In this document: positions 49,874-59,525 of the stretch, piece after piece
Position numbering within the stretch: the first letter of the stretch is position 1
Layout of the letters: the number at the start of each line of letters is the position of its first letter
Assembly (NCBI RefSeq): GCF_014191255.1
Contig: NZ_JACHWH010000002.1
Span: 310,001-374,000 of the forward strand
Reading direction: 5' to 3'
Origin: Amycolatopsis bartoniae
Lineage (GTDB): Bacteria > Actinomycetota > Actinomycetes > Mycobacteriales > Pseudonocardiaceae
DNA length: 64,000 nucleotides
Made by a program: the position numbers and the translations under genes
The notes under the pieces: model-generated
The model's input: the letters and a program-made list of their open reading frames with translations, nothing else
Told to the model about the DNA's origin: nothing
The model's database searches: none

Positions 49874-51133
49874 TCACTGCCGTCCGGTGTGCCAGGCGTG
49901 CCAGGCGTGTGCCTGGGCGTCGGTGAGGGAGGCCACCTGGTCGACCACCACCCGCAGCCGGGCGGCGTCGTCCGCCGCGGCGTGCCAGGCCGGGTGGAAG
50001 ACGCTGTCCAGCGACTCCGGCGCGCGGCGCGCCAGCAGCTCCACCAGCTCGGTGATCGTCTGCCGCTGCCCCTCCTGCATCGCCAGCCGCCGGGGGTCGC
50101 TCATCACGTACCGCAGCGCGAGCGCCTTCAGCAGCGCCACCTCGGCCCCCACCTGCTCGGGCACTTCGAGGTCCGCGGCGTAGCGCGTCAGCGGCCCCTC
50201 GCCGTACCGGGCACGCGTGGTGGTGACCGCCGCCGCGGCGAACCGGCCCACCAGCTCGCTCGTGACGCGTTTCAGCGCGACCTGCGCGGCGAACGGCGAG
50301 ACCGACCCCTTCGCCAGCTCCGCCACCGCCGGCAACGTCAGCAGCTCACGCGCGGCACTTTCCAGCGCCGACACCGACAACGGCGAGAAGTGCTTCGCCG
50401 CCAGTTCGGCCACCGCCGCGCGCTCCTCCGGGACGGCGAGCGCGGACAGCGAGAGGCGCCCGGCGAGCATCCCGTCCTCGACGTCGTGCACCGAGTACGC
50501 CACGTCGTCCGACCAGTCCATGATCTGCGCTTCGAGACACCGCCGCCCCTCCGGCGCGCCCTCGCGCATCCACGTGAAGATGCCCAGGTCGTCCGCGTAC
50601 ACACCGAACTTGACCTGCCCGGCGCGACGGGGCCAGGGGTACTTCGTGGCCGCGTCGACGCACGCGCGCGTCAGGTTCAGCCCCACCGGCTCCAGCTTCG
50701 GCTCCAGCCGGGTGAGGATGCGCAGCGTCTGCGCGTTGCCCTCGAACCCGCCGCATGGCTGCGCGACCGCGTCGAGCGCCTGCTCCCCGTTGTGCCCGAA
50801 CGGCGGATGCCCGATGTCGTGCGCCAGCCCCGCGGTGTCCACCAGGTCCGGGTCGGCGCCCAGCTCCTCGGCGATCCCCCGGCCGATCTGCGCGACCTCC
50901 AGCGAATGCGTGAGCCGCGTGCGCGGCACGCCGCTGATCTCCGTGCCCTCCCCCGGCCCGACCACCTGCGTCTTGCCCGCCAGCCGACGCAGCGCCGCGG
51001 AATGCAGCACGCGCGCCCTGTCGCGGGCGAAGTCACTGCGCCCGTCCGGGCGCGAGCCGGGCAGCGCGGCGCTCTTCGGCGGCTCCGGCAACCGCCGCTC
51101 GCGGTCGTGGTCGGTGTACACGGGACCCACCAT
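49874..51133 (-). CDS. dgt: Deoxyguanosinetriphosphate triphosphohydrolase family protein
   Basis: A 419-residue HD-domain dNTPase. [14 protein letters not shown] supplies the first His and [17 protein letters not shown] the HD pair and following ligands. [17 protein letters not shown] supplies the last Asp. It hydrolyses dNTPs to nucleoside and triphosphate. ATG 51133 is preferred, with GTG 51151 possible. It is the actinobacterial Dgt-like form found near dnaG in mycobacteria. Confidence 0.93.
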   Translation of the reverse strand: MVGPVYTDHDRERRLPEPPKSAALPGSRPDGRSDFARDRARVLHSAALRRLAGKTQVVGPGEGTEISGVPRTRLTHSLEVAQIGRGIAEELGADPDLVDTAGLAHDIGHPPFGHNGEQALDAVAQPCGGFEGNAQTLRILTRLEPKLEPVGLNLTRACVDAATKYPWPRRAGQVKFGVYADDLGIFTWMREGAPEGRRCLEAQIMDWSDDVAYSVHDVEDGMLAGRLSLSALAVPEERAAVAELAAKHFSPLSVSALESAARELLTLPAVAELAKGSVSPFAAQVALKRVTSELVGRFAAAAVTTTRARYGEGPLTRYAADLEVPEQVGAEVALLKALALRYVMSDPRRLAMQEGQRQTITELVELLARRAPESLDSVFHPAWHAAADDAARLRVVVDQVASLTDAQAHAWHAWHTGRQ

Positions 51134-51154
51134 AGGAGCGACCACCGACACTTT

Positions 51155-51799
51155 TCAGCCCAAGCCCGTCCCGCCGATGTCGTCGGCCGGAGTTTTCGTC
51201 AGCAGGTAGAACAGCAGCGCGCCGGTTTCGCGGAAGATGTAGAGCCCCTGCGTCTCGCGGGTCTGCACGATCGGCCCGCTGTGCGTCGGCGAGGTCCACG
51301 ACTCGATGCCCACGTCGTCGGCCATCGTCCTGGCGCGCAGCGAGTGCCACGGGTCGCTCACCAGCACCGCCGTGTGCCAGCCGTGCTTCGCCACCTCGGT
51401 CGCGACCGCGCGCAGGCTGCCCAGCGTGTCGCGGCCCTCCCCCACCGGCAGCGTGCTCGCCCGCGGCACACCCTGCTCCACCAGCCACTGCGCGCCCGCG
51501 GAAGCCTCGGTGTACTCGTCCCCGGCGCGGTTGCCGCCCGCGGTGACGATCACCTTCGCGACGCCGTCCTCGTACAGCTGCTGGGCATGCTTCAGGCGGG
51601 CCTGGAAGATCGGCGACGGCTTCCCGTTGTACTGCGCCGCGCCCAGCACGATGATCACGTCGGCGTGGTCGCGGTCGTCGACCCGCGCGACCTGCCACAC
51701 GCGGAACGCCGTACCGCCGATCGCCAGCACCACCACCAGCACGGTCCCGAACAGGGCCCGGCGCACCCAGCTGGCGGCAGACGGCTTCATCGGCGCCAT
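51155..51799 (-). CDS. YdcF/SanA-family (DUF218) membrane protein
   Basis: A 214-residue protein with one N-terminal transmembrane helix (ALFGTVLVVVLAIGGTAF) and an extracytoplasmic DUF218 domain. The latter shows ADVIIVLGAAQYNGKPSPIF, RLKHAQQLYEDG and VTAGGNRAGDEYTEA, then LVSDPWHSLRAR. The family is linked to envelope barrier function and peptidoglycan metabolism. It sits 21 bp upstream of dgt in a codirectional run. Confidence 0.85.
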   Translation of the reverse strand: MAPMKPSAASWVRRALFGTVLVVVLAIGGTAFRVWQVARVDDRDHADVIIVLGAAQYNGKPSPIFQARLKHAQQLYEDGVAKVIVTAGGNRAGDEYTEASAGAQWLVEQGVPRASTLPVGEGRDTLGSLRAVATEVAKHGWHTAVLVSDPWHSLRARTMADDVGIESWTSPTHSGPIVQTRETQGLYIFRETGALLFYLLTKTPADDIGGTGLG

Positions 51800-51801
51800 T
51801 C

Positions 51802-52407
51802 TCACAGCCACCCGTTCTGCTCCGCGAGCCGGACCGCCTCCGCGCGCGTCCGGGCGCCGGTCTTGCCGATCGCGGCCGACAGGTGGTTGCGGACGGTGCC
51901 TTCGGACAGGTGCAGCCGCTTCGCCACGTCGGACACTGTGCCCCCGTCACTGGCCGCCCGCAGCACCTCGTGCTCGCGTGCCGTCAGCGGGCTCGGCCCG
52001 GTGGCCAGCGACTCGGCGGCCAGCGCGGGATCCACCACGCGCAGCCCGGCGGAGACCCGCCGCACCGCGTCCACCAGCTGTTCCGGCGGCGCGTCCTTCA
52101 CCAGGAACCCGGCCGCGCCCGCGGCCATCGCCCGCGCCAGGTAGCCGGGCCGGCCGAACGTCGTGCACACGATGATCCGGCAGGCGGGCAGCGCGGCGTG
52201 CAGCTCGGCGGCGGCGGTCAGCCCGTCCTTGCCGGGCATCTGCACGTCCAGCAGCGCCACGTCCGGGCCGCACTCCTTCGCCGCGGGAAGCACCTCGTCG
52301 CCCGAGCCCACCTGCGCGACCACCTCGATGTCCGCTTCCAGGCTCAGCACGGTGGCCAGCGCGCCGCGCACCATCGCCTGGTCGTCGGCGAGCAGCACCC
52401 GGATCAC
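51802..52407 (-). CDS. NarL/LuxR-family response regulator (DesR-like)
   Basis: A 201-residue regulator with receiver motifs LLADDQAM, VALLDVQMPGKDG (phospho-acceptor) and FLVKDAPPEQL. A C-terminal LuxR HTH follows (LTAREHEVLRAASDGGTVSD, RLHLSEGTVRNHL). GTG 52407 overlaps the kinase stop (GTGA). It probably controls the adjacent ABC exporter. Confidence 0.92.
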   Translation of the reverse strand: MIRVLLADDQAMVRGALATVLSLEADIEVVAQVGSGDEVLPAAKECGPDVALLDVQMPGKDGLTAAAELHAALPACRIIVCTTFGRPGYLARAMAAGAAGFLVKDAPPEQLVDAVRRVSAGLRVVDPALAAESLATGPSPLTAREHEVLRAASDGGTVSDVAKRLHLSEGTVRNHLSAAIGKTGARTRAEAVRLAEQNGWL

Positions 52408-53558
52408 GAGGCCACCTCGGCCCGCAGCACGAACCCACCGTCCACACGCGACTCGGTGTGCAGCTTCCCGCCGAGCTGCGCGAGCCGCTCGGCCAGACCG
52501 CACAACCCGTTGCCGCGCAAGCCTTCCGGCGCTCCCACGCCGTCGTCGGAGATGTCGAGCCAGTCCCGCCCGAACCGCACCTTCACGTGCTTCGCCCCCG
52601 AATGCCGCAGCACGTTCGTGACCGCCTCCCGCAGCACGTACCCGAACGCCTGCTGCAGGTCCGGCCGCACGTTGTCCACCGCGTGCGGCAGGTCGGCCTC
52701 GATCTCCGCCGCCCGCAACGCCGCCCTGGCGCCCACCAGCTCCGCCGACAACGACACCTCGCGGTACTCCGACACCGTCGCCCGCACGTCCGACAACGCG
52801 CTCCTCGACAGACCCTCGACCTCGGCGATCTCGGTGATCGCCCGCTCGGGCTGCCCGCTTTCCAGCATCCGCCGCGCCAGCCCGGCCTTCACGGTGATCG
52901 TGGTGAGGCTGTGCCCGAGGATGTCGTGCAGGTCCCGCGCCAGGCGTTCGCGTTCCGCCGTGACCGCGAGCGTGGCGATCTCGTCGCGCGCCGCCCGCAG
53001 CGTCCGGACGGTGAAGAGCAGGCGGCCCACGAAGAACATCGAGGCGGAGATGCCCAGCAGCGCCCACACGTCGCTGAACGAGCCGTGGTTGCCCACGTGC
53101 CGCCACTCCAGCACGGCCAGCGCGACCAGGGACGCGCCGTTGAACCCCAGCACCCAGCCGGGTGCCAGGCCGAACGAGATCACGCCGATCGAGTAGAGCA
53201 GCAGATACACCTCGCTGTTCGGCAGCAGCAGGAAGACCGCCCAACCCAGCGCCAGCATGAGCGCGCAGAAGGCCACCTTCCGCCACAGCGGGACCGCGCC
53301 GAACAACACCAGCTGGAACAGGAGGTAGCCGGTGCAGTAGAGCGCCACCACGACCAGCAGCGCCACCGCGGCGGCGACCGGCGTGCCCGGAGCGAACGCG
53401 TACCGCAGGGACGGAAGCACGACCGGCAGCAGGAACAGGCTTCCGGCCACCCACCAGCGGGCGGTGAACCGCCACGCCCGGTGGGCGCGGCCGGTGGTGT
53501 CCTCCCGCCACCAGCCGCCCCACTCCGGTCCGCGCTCCCGCACGACGTTCTCCCTCAT
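52404..53558 (-). CDS. Histidine kinase (DesK-like)
   Basis: A 384-residue kinase. Five to six hydrophobic helices in the first ~190 residues form a membrane sensor. The HisKA_3 box is RERLARDLHDILGHSLTTIT with phospho-His in DLHD. ATPase motifs are LREAVTNVLRHS, ISDDGVGAP and GLCGLAERLAQLGG. It overlaps the ABC permease stop by one base and its response regulator by four, so all are one operon. Confidence 0.92.
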   Translation of the reverse strand: MRENVVRERGPEWGGWWREDTTGRAHRAWRFTARWWVAGSLFLLPVVLPSLRYAFAPGTPVAAAVALLVVVALYCTGYLLFQLVLFGAVPLWRKVAFCALMLALGWAVFLLLPNSEVYLLLYSIGVISFGLAPGWVLGFNGASLVALAVLEWRHVGNHGSFSDVWALLGISASMFFVGRLLFTVRTLRAARDEIATLAVTAERERLARDLHDILGHSLTTITVKAGLARRMLESGQPERAITEIAEVEGLSRSALSDVRATVSEYREVSLSAELVGARAALRAAEIEADLPHAVDNVRPDLQQAFGYVLREAVTNVLRHSGAKHVKVRFGRDWLDISDDGVGAPEGLRGNGLCGLAERLAQLGGKLHTESRVDGGFVLRAEVAS

Positions 53559-54283
53559 CAGACTCGCGCCGAGTCCTTACGGTAGCGCCGCACCACCGCG
53601 ATCCCGAGGACCACCGTCCACGCCCCGAGCACCAGCACGTCCTTGCCCAGCCCGGTGCTCAGGTCCGCCGTCACCGCGCCGCGCCCCACCTGGCCCAGCC
53701 AGTAGCTCGGCAGCACGTGCGCGAACTTCAGCAGCCAGTCCGGCATCGTGTCGATCGGGATGAAGATCCCGCCGAGCAGGGCCATCGGCAGCATCACCAG
53801 CTGCGTGATCGGCTGGACCGAGTCCGCCGTGCCGACCTGTCCGATCAGGAGCCCGATGAGCGCGAACGGGATCGCCGCGAGCCACACCCCCAGTGAGGCC
53901 CGGAGCCAGTTCCCGCCGTCGAGCGAGACCCCCTCGACCACCACCGCGACCAGCGGCACGAGCAGCGCCGGCGCGAGCGCCATCGCCATGCCCGCGGTGG
54001 CCTTGGCGGTCAGGTAACCCGCACCGGACAACGGGGTGAGCCGCAGCTGCCGCTGCCAGCCCGACGCCCGCTCCAGCGCCACGCGCGTGCCGGTGAACAG
54101 GGCCGACGCCATGACACCGAACGAGGTCATGCTCACCATCAGCACGGCCTTGGTGTCCTGGTCCTTCGCGAAGATCCCCACGTACAGCAGGAAAAGCACC
54201 ACCGGGAAGCCCACGGTGAAGATCAGGAACCGCGGCGAGCGCAGGATGCGGCGGATCTCCAGCAGCAGGAACTTCGGGCTCAT
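53558..54283 (-). CDS. ABC-2 type transporter permease
   Basis: A 241-residue permease with six predicted helices. The start SPKFLLLEIRRILRSPRFLI and the late helix QLVMLPMALLGGIFIPIDTM are typical ABC-2 exporter features. It overlaps the ATPase gene by 4 bp. With that ATPase it forms a drug- or lipid-type exporter, apparently controlled by the downstream DesKR-like pair. Confidence 0.9.
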   Translation of the reverse strand: MSPKFLLLEIRRILRSPRFLIFTVGFPVVLFLLYVGIFAKDQDTKAVLMVSMTSFGVMASALFTGTRVALERASGWQRQLRLTPLSGAGYLTAKATAGMAMALAPALLVPLVAVVVEGVSLDGGNWLRASLGVWLAAIPFALIGLLIGQVGTADSVQPITQLVMLPMALLGGIFIPIDTMPDWLLKFAHVLPSYWLGQVGRGAVTADLSTGLGKDVLVLGAWTVVLGIAVVRRYRKDSARV

Positions 54284-55212
54284 GACTCCTCCTCGGAGGT
54301 CAGCGAGAGGAACGCGCCTTCGAGACCGATCGCGGCGATCTCGATGTCGTGCGCGGCGGGGAAGGCGGCGAGCAGCGCGCGCAGGGTCGCGTCGGAGTCC
54401 TTGCTGGACAAGGCGATCCGCTGCCCGCGCAGCTGGTACTCGGTGACGCCGGGCAGATCCGCGACGGCGGCCTCCGTCGCGCCGGGCACGACCGCGCGCA
54501 GCGTCCGGCCGCCGGCGAGCGCCCGCACCTGCGCGACGGACCCGTCGGCGACGACGTGCCCGGCCCGCATCAGCACGACCCGGTCGGCGAACTCCTCGGC
54601 CTCCTCCAGGTAGTGCGTCGCGAACACGACAGTGCGCCCGGAGTCGGTGAAGGTCTGCATGGCGCGCCAGAACTCGCGGCGGCTGCCGACGTCCATCGCC
54701 GCGGTGGGCTCGTCCAGCAGCAGCACGTCCGGATCGGACACGAGCGCCACGGCGAACCGCGCACGCTGCTTCTGGCCGCCGGAAAGCTTGCTGCCGCGGC
54801 GGTTCGCGAGGTCCTCGATCCCGGCGCGCGCGAGCGCCTCGCCGACCGGCATGGGGTTGCGGTGCAGCGACGCGACCATGGCGACCATCTCGCCGACGGT
54901 GGCGTCTTCGAGGAGCGCGCCGCCCTGCAGCATCGCGCCGATGGCACCGGCCTTCACGGCGTCGGCGGGCGCGGCACCGAAGACGGTCACGCTGCCCGCG
55001 TCGGGCATGGTCAGGCCCAGGATCATGTCGACGGTGGTGGACTTCCCGGCACCGTTCGGGCCGAGCAGCGCCACCACCTCGCCGGGCGCGATCGTGAGGT
55101 CGACACCGTCGACGGCACGCACCTCACCGTAGGACTTCCGCAGGCCGGACAGCCGCACCGCGGCCCCGGCCGTGACAGCCGCGTCGCGCGGCGGGGAGCT
55201 GGTTCCGTTCAT
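54280..55212 (-). CDS. ABC transporter ATP-binding protein
   Basis: A 310-residue ATPase. Walker A is GPNGAGKST, the signature LSGGQKQRARFAVAL (QKQ instead of MKR/QQQ), Walker B LLLDEPTAAMD, and the switch His is in FATHYLEEAE. The C-terminal ~80 residues after position 220 match the DrrA-type accessory domain of antibiotic and lipid exporters. It is the first gene of the exporter/two-component operon. Confidence 0.93.
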   Translation of the reverse strand: MNGTSSPPRDAAVTAGAAVRLSGLRKSYGEVRAVDGVDLTIAPGEVVALLGPNGAGKSTTVDMILGLTMPDAGSVTVFGAAPADAVKAGAIGAMLQGGALLEDATVGEMVAMVASLHRNPMPVGEALARAGIEDLANRRGSKLSGGQKQRARFAVALVSDPDVLLLDEPTAAMDVGSRREFWRAMQTFTDSGRTVVFATHYLEEAEEFADRVVLMRAGHVVADGSVAQVRALAGGRTLRAVVPGATEAAVADLPGVTEYQLRGQRIALSSKDSDATLRALLAAFPAAHDIEIAAIGLEGAFLSLTSEEES

Positions 55213-55288
55213 GTCCCCGACTCTGCCGCCGGGAACGCCTGTGCGGGCAGGCCGCTCGTCACGACCTGCCCGTGACAGGTGTCAGGGG

Positions 55289-56677
55289 TCAGCAGCCGAG
55301 CAGGCGCGCGGCCAGGTAACCCTCGACCTGGTCCAGCGCCACGCGCTCCTGCGTCATCGAGTCGCGCTCGCGCACGGTGACCGCCTGGTCCTCCAGCGAG
55401 TCGAAGTCGACGGTGATGCAGAACGGCGTGCCGATCTCGTCCTGGCGGCGGTAGCGGCGGCCGATGGCGCCCGCGTCGTCGAACTCGACGTTCCAGTTCT
55501 TGCGCAGCTGCGCGGCGAGGTCCCTGGCCTTCGGCGTCAGGTCGGAGTTGCGCGACAGCGGCAGCACCGCGGCCTTGACCGGCGCCAGGCGGCGGTCCAG
55601 TCGCAGCACGGTGCGCTTGTCGATGCCGCCCTTGGCGTTGGGCGCCTCGTCCTCGGCGTACGCGTCGAGCAGGAACGCCATCATCGGGCGGCCGACACCG
55701 GCGGCCGGCTCGATGACGAACGGCCGGTAGCGGGCGCCGGTGGTCTGGTCGAAGAACGACAGGTCCACGCCGGAGTGGTTCGAGTGGGTGGTGAGGTCGA
55801 AGTCGGTGCGGTTCGCGATGCCTTCGAGCTCACCCCACTCCTGTCCCGAGGAGAACTGGAAGCGGTACTCGATGTCGACGGTCCGCTTCGAGTAGTGGGA
55901 CAGCTTCTCCTTCGGGTGCTCGTAGTGGCGCAGGTTGTCGGACTTGATTCCGAGGTCGGTGTACCACTCGGTGCGCAGGTCGATCCAGTACTGGTGCCAG
56001 CGCTCGTCCTCGCCCGGCTCGACGAAGAACTCCATCTCCATCTGCTCGAACTCGCGGGTGCGGAAGATGAAGTTGCCCGGCGTGATCTCGTTGCGGAAGG
56101 ACTTGCCGATCTGGCCGATGCCGAACGGCGGCTTCTTGCGCGACGTGGTCTGCACGTTGAGGAAGTTGACGAAGATGCCCTGCGCGGTCTCCGGGCGGAG
56201 GTAGTGCAGGCCCTCCTCGCTCTCGACGGGGCCGAGGAAGGTCTTGAGCAGCCCGTTGAAGCTGCGGGGCTCGGTGTACTGGCCGCGGGTGCCGCAGTTG
56301 GGGCACGGCACCTCGGACAGGTCGCCCTCGGCCGGCTGCTTGCCGGTGCGCTCGGCGAACTCCTCCTGCAGGTGGTCGGAGCGGAAGCGGCGGTGGCAGG
56401 ACAGGCACTCGACCAGCGGGTCGACGAACGCCTCGACGTGACCGGACGCCTCCCACACCTTCCGGGGCAGGATGACCGCCGAGTCGAGGCCGACGACGTC
56501 CTCGCGGCTCTGCACCATGGTCTTCCACCACTGGCGCTTGATGTTCTCCTTGAGCTCCACGCCGAGCGGCCCGTAGTCCCACGCAGACCGGGTACCGCCG
56601 TAGATCTCCCCGCTGGGGAAGACGAAGCCACGGCGCTTGCACAAGCTGACTACGGTCTCAATCGTGTTGGCGGGCAC
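55289..56677 (-). CDS. glyS: Glycyl-tRNA synthetase
   Basis: A 462-residue class II synthetase of the homodimeric type found in actinobacteria. GTG 56677 is chosen from length and context. Motifs are [20 protein letters not shown], the zinc-like insert CLSCHRRF and [16 protein letters not shown]-type motif 2 surroundings, and [20 protein letters not shown]. It charges tRNA-Gly. Divergent from the SmtB-type regulator, as in mycobacteria. Confidence 0.95.
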   Translation of the reverse strand: MPANTIETVVSLCKRRGFVFPSGEIYGGTRSAWDYGPLGVELKENIKRQWWKTMVQSREDVVGLDSAVILPRKVWEASGHVEAFVDPLVECLSCHRRFRSDHLQEEFAERTGKQPAEGDLSEVPCPNCGTRGQYTEPRSFNGLLKTFLGPVESEEGLHYLRPETAQGIFVNFLNVQTTSRKKPPFGIGQIGKSFRNEITPGNFIFRTREFEQMEMEFFVEPGEDERWHQYWIDLRTEWYTDLGIKSDNLRHYEHPKEKLSHYSKRTVDIEYRFQFSSGQEWGELEGIANRTDFDLTTHSNHSGVDLSFFDQTTGARYRPFVIEPAAGVGRPMMAFLLDAYAEDEAPNAKGGIDKRTVLRLDRRLAPVKAAVLPLSRNSDLTPKARDLAAQLRKNWNVEFDDAGAIGRRYRRQDEIGTPFCITVDFDSLEDQAVTVRERDSMTQERVALDQVEGYLAARLLGC

Positions 56678-56825
56678 TCCACGCTCTCCCAAGGCCTGCG
56701 GGATGGTTTCGTCCAGGGTATCCGGCGGGTCCGGTTGCTCCGCGAGGGGCTTGACAGACCGGCTGGGCAGGCGATAGCGCCCACTAGGATGGGGGGACAC
56801 CCCATTCGACAGGCTGGAGATCGAC

Positions 56826-57182
56826 ATGACCGCGGCGAGCCAGGTGCCGGGCGAGGTCCACTCGGACGGGCCCGCCAGGCCGCGCACCGCGGTGCCGTCG
56901 CCGGGGGCGCTGAGCGGGGCCGGTGAGCTGCTGCGCGCACTCGCCGCGCCGGTGCGCATCGCGATCGTGCTGCAGCTGCGGGACGCCGAGCGGTGCGTGC
57001 ACGAGCTGGTGGACGCGCTGGACGTGGCGCAGCCCCTGATCAGCCAGCACCTGCGCGTGCTCAAGGCGGCGGGGGTGGTGCACGGGGAGCGCCGGGGCCG
57101 CGAGGTCGTGTACCGGCTCGTGGACGATCATCTGGCACACATCGTGGTGGACGCGGTCGCACACGTGCAGGAGGGTTCATGA
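56826..57182 (+). CDS. ArsR/SmtB-family zinc-responsive repressor
   Basis: A 118-residue winged-helix protein. [20 protein letters not shown] then [20 protein letters not shown] form the HTH and wing. The alpha-5 zinc site of SmtB is conserved: Asp and His in DDH, then His 11 residues later and Glu 3 beyond (HVQE). Cys in ERC fits the alpha-3N ligand. It matches the mycobacterial SmtB that sits with zur and is released from DNA by zinc. Confidence 0.9.
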   Translation: MTAASQVPGEVHSDGPARPRTAVPSPGALSGAGELLRALAAPVRIAIVLQLRDAERCVHELVDALDVAQPLISQHLRVLKAAGVVHGERRGREVVYRLVDDHLAHIVVDAVAHVQEGS

Positions 57183-57203
57183 GCGAGCTTGCGAGCGAAT
57201 CAT

Positions 57204-57218
57204 CCGGCATCATGCCGG
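57204..57218. promoter_or_regulatory. Inverted repeat between smtB-like gene and zur
   Basis: CCGGCAT-C-ATGCCGG is a perfect 7-bp-arm palindrome in the 82-bp gap. It could be an operator or a small attenuating hairpin. It is GC-rich, unlike classical Zur boxes. Confidence 0.35.
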
Positions 57219-57264
57219 CCAATGACACTGCCGCGGCTTGCCGCGCCGTTGAAAGTAGGGCCGC

Positions 57265-57687
57265 ATGAGCAGGCTGGCGCCCGTGCCGGGCCGTCGGTCC
57301 ACGAAGCAGCGGGCCGCGGTGGTGGAGCTGCTGGCGGAGGTCGACGATTTCCGTTCGGCCCAGGAGCTGCACGACGAGCTGCGCAAACGCGGCGACGGCA
57401 TCGGGCTGACGACGGTGTACCGGACGCTGCAGTCGCTGTCGGAGGCCGGTGAGATCGACGTACTGCGCACCGACACCGGGGAGGCGATCTACCGGCGGTG
57501 TTCCGCGCACCACCACCATCACCTGGTGTGCCGCCACTGCGGCCGCACGGTCGAGGTCGAGGGCCCGGCGGTGGAGCGCTGGGCGGAGAAGATCGCAAGC
57601 GGGCACGGGTTCACGGAGATCACCCACACGATCGAGATCGTCGGCACCTGTGCCGACTGCGCGGCCCGGCTGGCTCAGTCTTCGTAG
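57265..57687 (+). CDS. zur: Fur-family zinc uptake regulator
   Basis: A 140-residue Fur-family repressor. The HTH has FRSAQELHDELRKRGDGIGL then TTVYRTLQSL. Metal ligands lie in SAHHHHHLVCRHC (sensory site and first structural CxxC) and the second pair in CADC. It represses zinc uptake when zinc is sufficient. It follows the SmtB-type gene in the same direction, as furB/zur does in mycobacteria. Confidence 0.93.
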   Translation: MSRLAPVPGRRSTKQRAAVVELLAEVDDFRSAQELHDELRKRGDGIGLTTVYRTLQSLSEAGEIDVLRTDTGEAIYRRCSAHHHHHLVCRHCGRTVEVEGPAVERWAEKIASGHGFTEITHTIEIVGTCADCAARLAQSS

Positions 57688-57935
57688 GGGTCGGGTTCGG
57701 GGGGTCTGGTTGCCCGCCGGGGTTGCACACGGGTCTCGCGGGCTGCTTCGTCCTCGATTGCCCGCCGCACCCTGCTGGGGTCAGGGCTGGTCCGGACGTC
57801 TCGCCTCGGCACGACGGAACACTTTCGCCGAACTCCACGGCCCACTTGGCGGGGTCGGAGCCGTGGCGGCTGGGGCTCATTGGCGTGGTGCTGCTGGTTG
57901 AGCCGCGCTCGGCGTCACTGTTTCGGCCGCGCGTC
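57688..57935. other. Intergenic region between zur and the DUF1980 gene
   Basis: A 248-bp gap between convergent genes. No credible gene, tRNA or strong terminator hairpin was found. Confidence 0.5.
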
Positions 57936-58658
57936 TCAGTCCTCGTAGGGGTCGGGCGGCTGGGTGATCCGGTCGACGGCGGTGACCGTGAGGTCGGGCG
58001 TGTAGCGGTTGGCGCTGCTGGCGGTGCCGGGCACGGCCTGTCCCGTGACGCGGAGCCAGGTGTCGTCGGGGTAGGCGGGCGTGGCGGGCCCGGTCAGCCG
58101 GACGGTGAGCGGGTAGGCGTCGGCGGCGCAGCAGGTGATGACCATGCGCGCGAGGAGGATAGAACCGTGGGCGTGGGTCACGAACCCGGTCAGCTGGACT
58201 GTTTTGCCGTTGAGCGAGCCGCCGGAGTCCCAGCCCGCCCTGGTGACGAATTCGGTCAGTGACAAGGGCACCACGGCTCCCCCGGGCAACGGCGGAAAGG
58301 CGGCGGAAGCCGGTGCGGGCGCGCGGGCCTCGGTGCGCGCGACGGAGTCCGCCCCGAGCGCCGGTGGCGCGACGAGGAACACCGCCAGCACCGGCAGGAG
58401 CAACAGCCACGCCGAGCGGGCGGGGTGGTGGTGCCCGTGGTGCGCTGTGTTGGCCTCGAGCCCGGCGGGCTGACGGGCGTGGGCACGAATGTCGCGGAGG
58501 ATGGCCACCGCACCGAGGGCCACCATCACCCCTCCCCCGGCCAGCACCCACGGCAGTTGCGCGGGTTTGACGTACTGCAGGTAGTCGCCCGTGATGCCGA
58601 TCTTCAGCAACGCCCCGCCGAGCAGGACGAGCAGGATGTTCTGGGTCTCGCGCCTCAT
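57936..58658 (-). CDS. TIGR03943/DUF1980 membrane protein
   Basis: A 240-residue protein. Two N-terminal helices (ILLVLLGGALLKIGIT, LPWVLAGGGVMVALGAVAIL) are followed by a His-rich loop (NTAHHGHHHPAR), a third helix and an extracytoplasmic domain. That domain has LNGKTVQLTGFVTHAHGS and MVITCCAADAYP. The family pairs with DUF318 permeases and often lies near Zur, so metal export or delivery is likely (inference). The partner gene is at 59526. Confidence 0.87.
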   Translation of the reverse strand: MRRETQNILLVLLGGALLKIGITGDYLQYVKPAQLPWVLAGGGVMVALGAVAILRDIRAHARQPAGLEANTAHHGHHHPARSAWLLLLPVLAVFLVAPPALGADSVARTEARAPAPASAAFPPLPGGAVVPLSLTEFVTRAGWDSGGSLNGKTVQLTGFVTHAHGSILLARMVITCCAADAYPLTVRLTGPATPAYPDDTWLRVTGQAVPGTASSANRYTPDLTVTAVDRITQPPDPYED

Positions 58659-59157
58659 GGGCGACCGCCGTGGTCGAAGCCGGCGGTCGTGGTCTCGCGC
58701 ATGGGCCGCACGACGCCGCCGGGCAGGGGCTTCCCGGGTGCGCGCCTCACCGGCCCCCACCCTGCCCCGAATCGACGGCCGCCCAGCAGCGCCCCGCCGA
58801 GCGGGGAGGTTTCCTGTTCCACACTCGCCCGGCGACCGCCGTGTTCGGAACCGATGACTGCCGCCCAGCGCCTATTCAGCACCGCCCCGCGCTGGAGGCC
58901 GCCGCGGTCGAAGCTGGCGGTCGTGGTCCGGCGCGAGGGCAGCGAGGCACCGCCAGGCAGGAGGTTCCCGAGTGCGCGCTTTAACGGCCACCGCTGTCGA
59001 GCTCGGCCACCGGCCTGCAGCCCAGCCAGCACCGCAGCGCTGGGCAGGAGGTTCTCGGGTGCGTGGCTCATAGGAGACCGCCGGTGTCGAGCTGGGCTAC
59101 CGGCGTGCAGCCCAGCCAGCAACGCAACTCCGGGCGGGACACTCCCGATTGCGCGGC
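58659..59157. repeat. Degenerate tandem repeats between the DUF1980 gene and a small membrane protein gene
   Basis: The 0.5-kb gap consists of about five decayed copies of a ~90-bp unit. A 27-bp stretch at 59065-59091 recurs exactly at 59155-59181. The latter contains the stop codon and last codons of the neighbouring gene, so the array seems to have grown from that gene's 3' end. Older copies to the left are more diverged. No gene is supported here. Confidence 0.7.
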
Positions 59158-59508
59158 TCATAGGAGACCGCCGGTGTCGAGTTTCATCACCGGGGTCCAG
59201 TGGAGGGCCGCCAGTACGAACGCCACCGCGCCGGCGAGTGCGAGCAGGGCCGCCAGGCTGCACAGGCCGATGCCGATCCGGGCGAGTCGGCCCGTCTCGC
59301 CGGCCACCAGGCCGAAGATCACGCCCAGCACCGCCGACCCCAGTACCAGCACCCACAGCGCCCCGAGCACCAACGCGAAGATCACGGTCAGCGCCGACGT
59401 CAGCACTCCCCACGGGTGGACGACCAGCCACGTCACCCACGTCGCGAACGCGAACACCAGGCCGACCGCGCCCAGCGCCACCGAAGCCAGAGCCAGTCCG
59501 GGCCTCAT
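59158..59508 (-). CDS. Small membrane protein in the DUF318-DUF1980 locus
   Basis: A 116-residue protein from ATG 59508 with three hydrophobic helices (about 5-30, 38-62 and 75-105). It lies 17 bp after the permease stop and is probably co-transcribed. No motif beyond hydrophobicity is recognised. Its last codons are duplicated in the adjacent repeat array. Confidence 0.65.
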   Translation of the reverse strand: MRPGLALASVALGAVGLVFAFATWVTWLVVHPWGVLTSALTVIFALVLGALWVLVLGSAVLGVIFGLVAGETGRLARIGIGLCSLAALLALAGAVAFVLAALHWTPVMKLDTGGLL

Positions 59509-59525
59509 CGCCACTCCCCCATCGC

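Noticed and set aside
48647-52144. 1165-codon open frame antisense to the membrane protein, serpin and dgt genes
   Set aside because: Antisense to four well-supported genes and composed of Arg/Val/Ala-rich sequence without motifs.
56751-56790. TTGACA and TAGGAT as a promoter for the SmtB-type gene
   Set aside because: The two hexamers are 28 bp apart, too far for one sigma-A-type promoter, and no good -10 was found at 16-18 bp.
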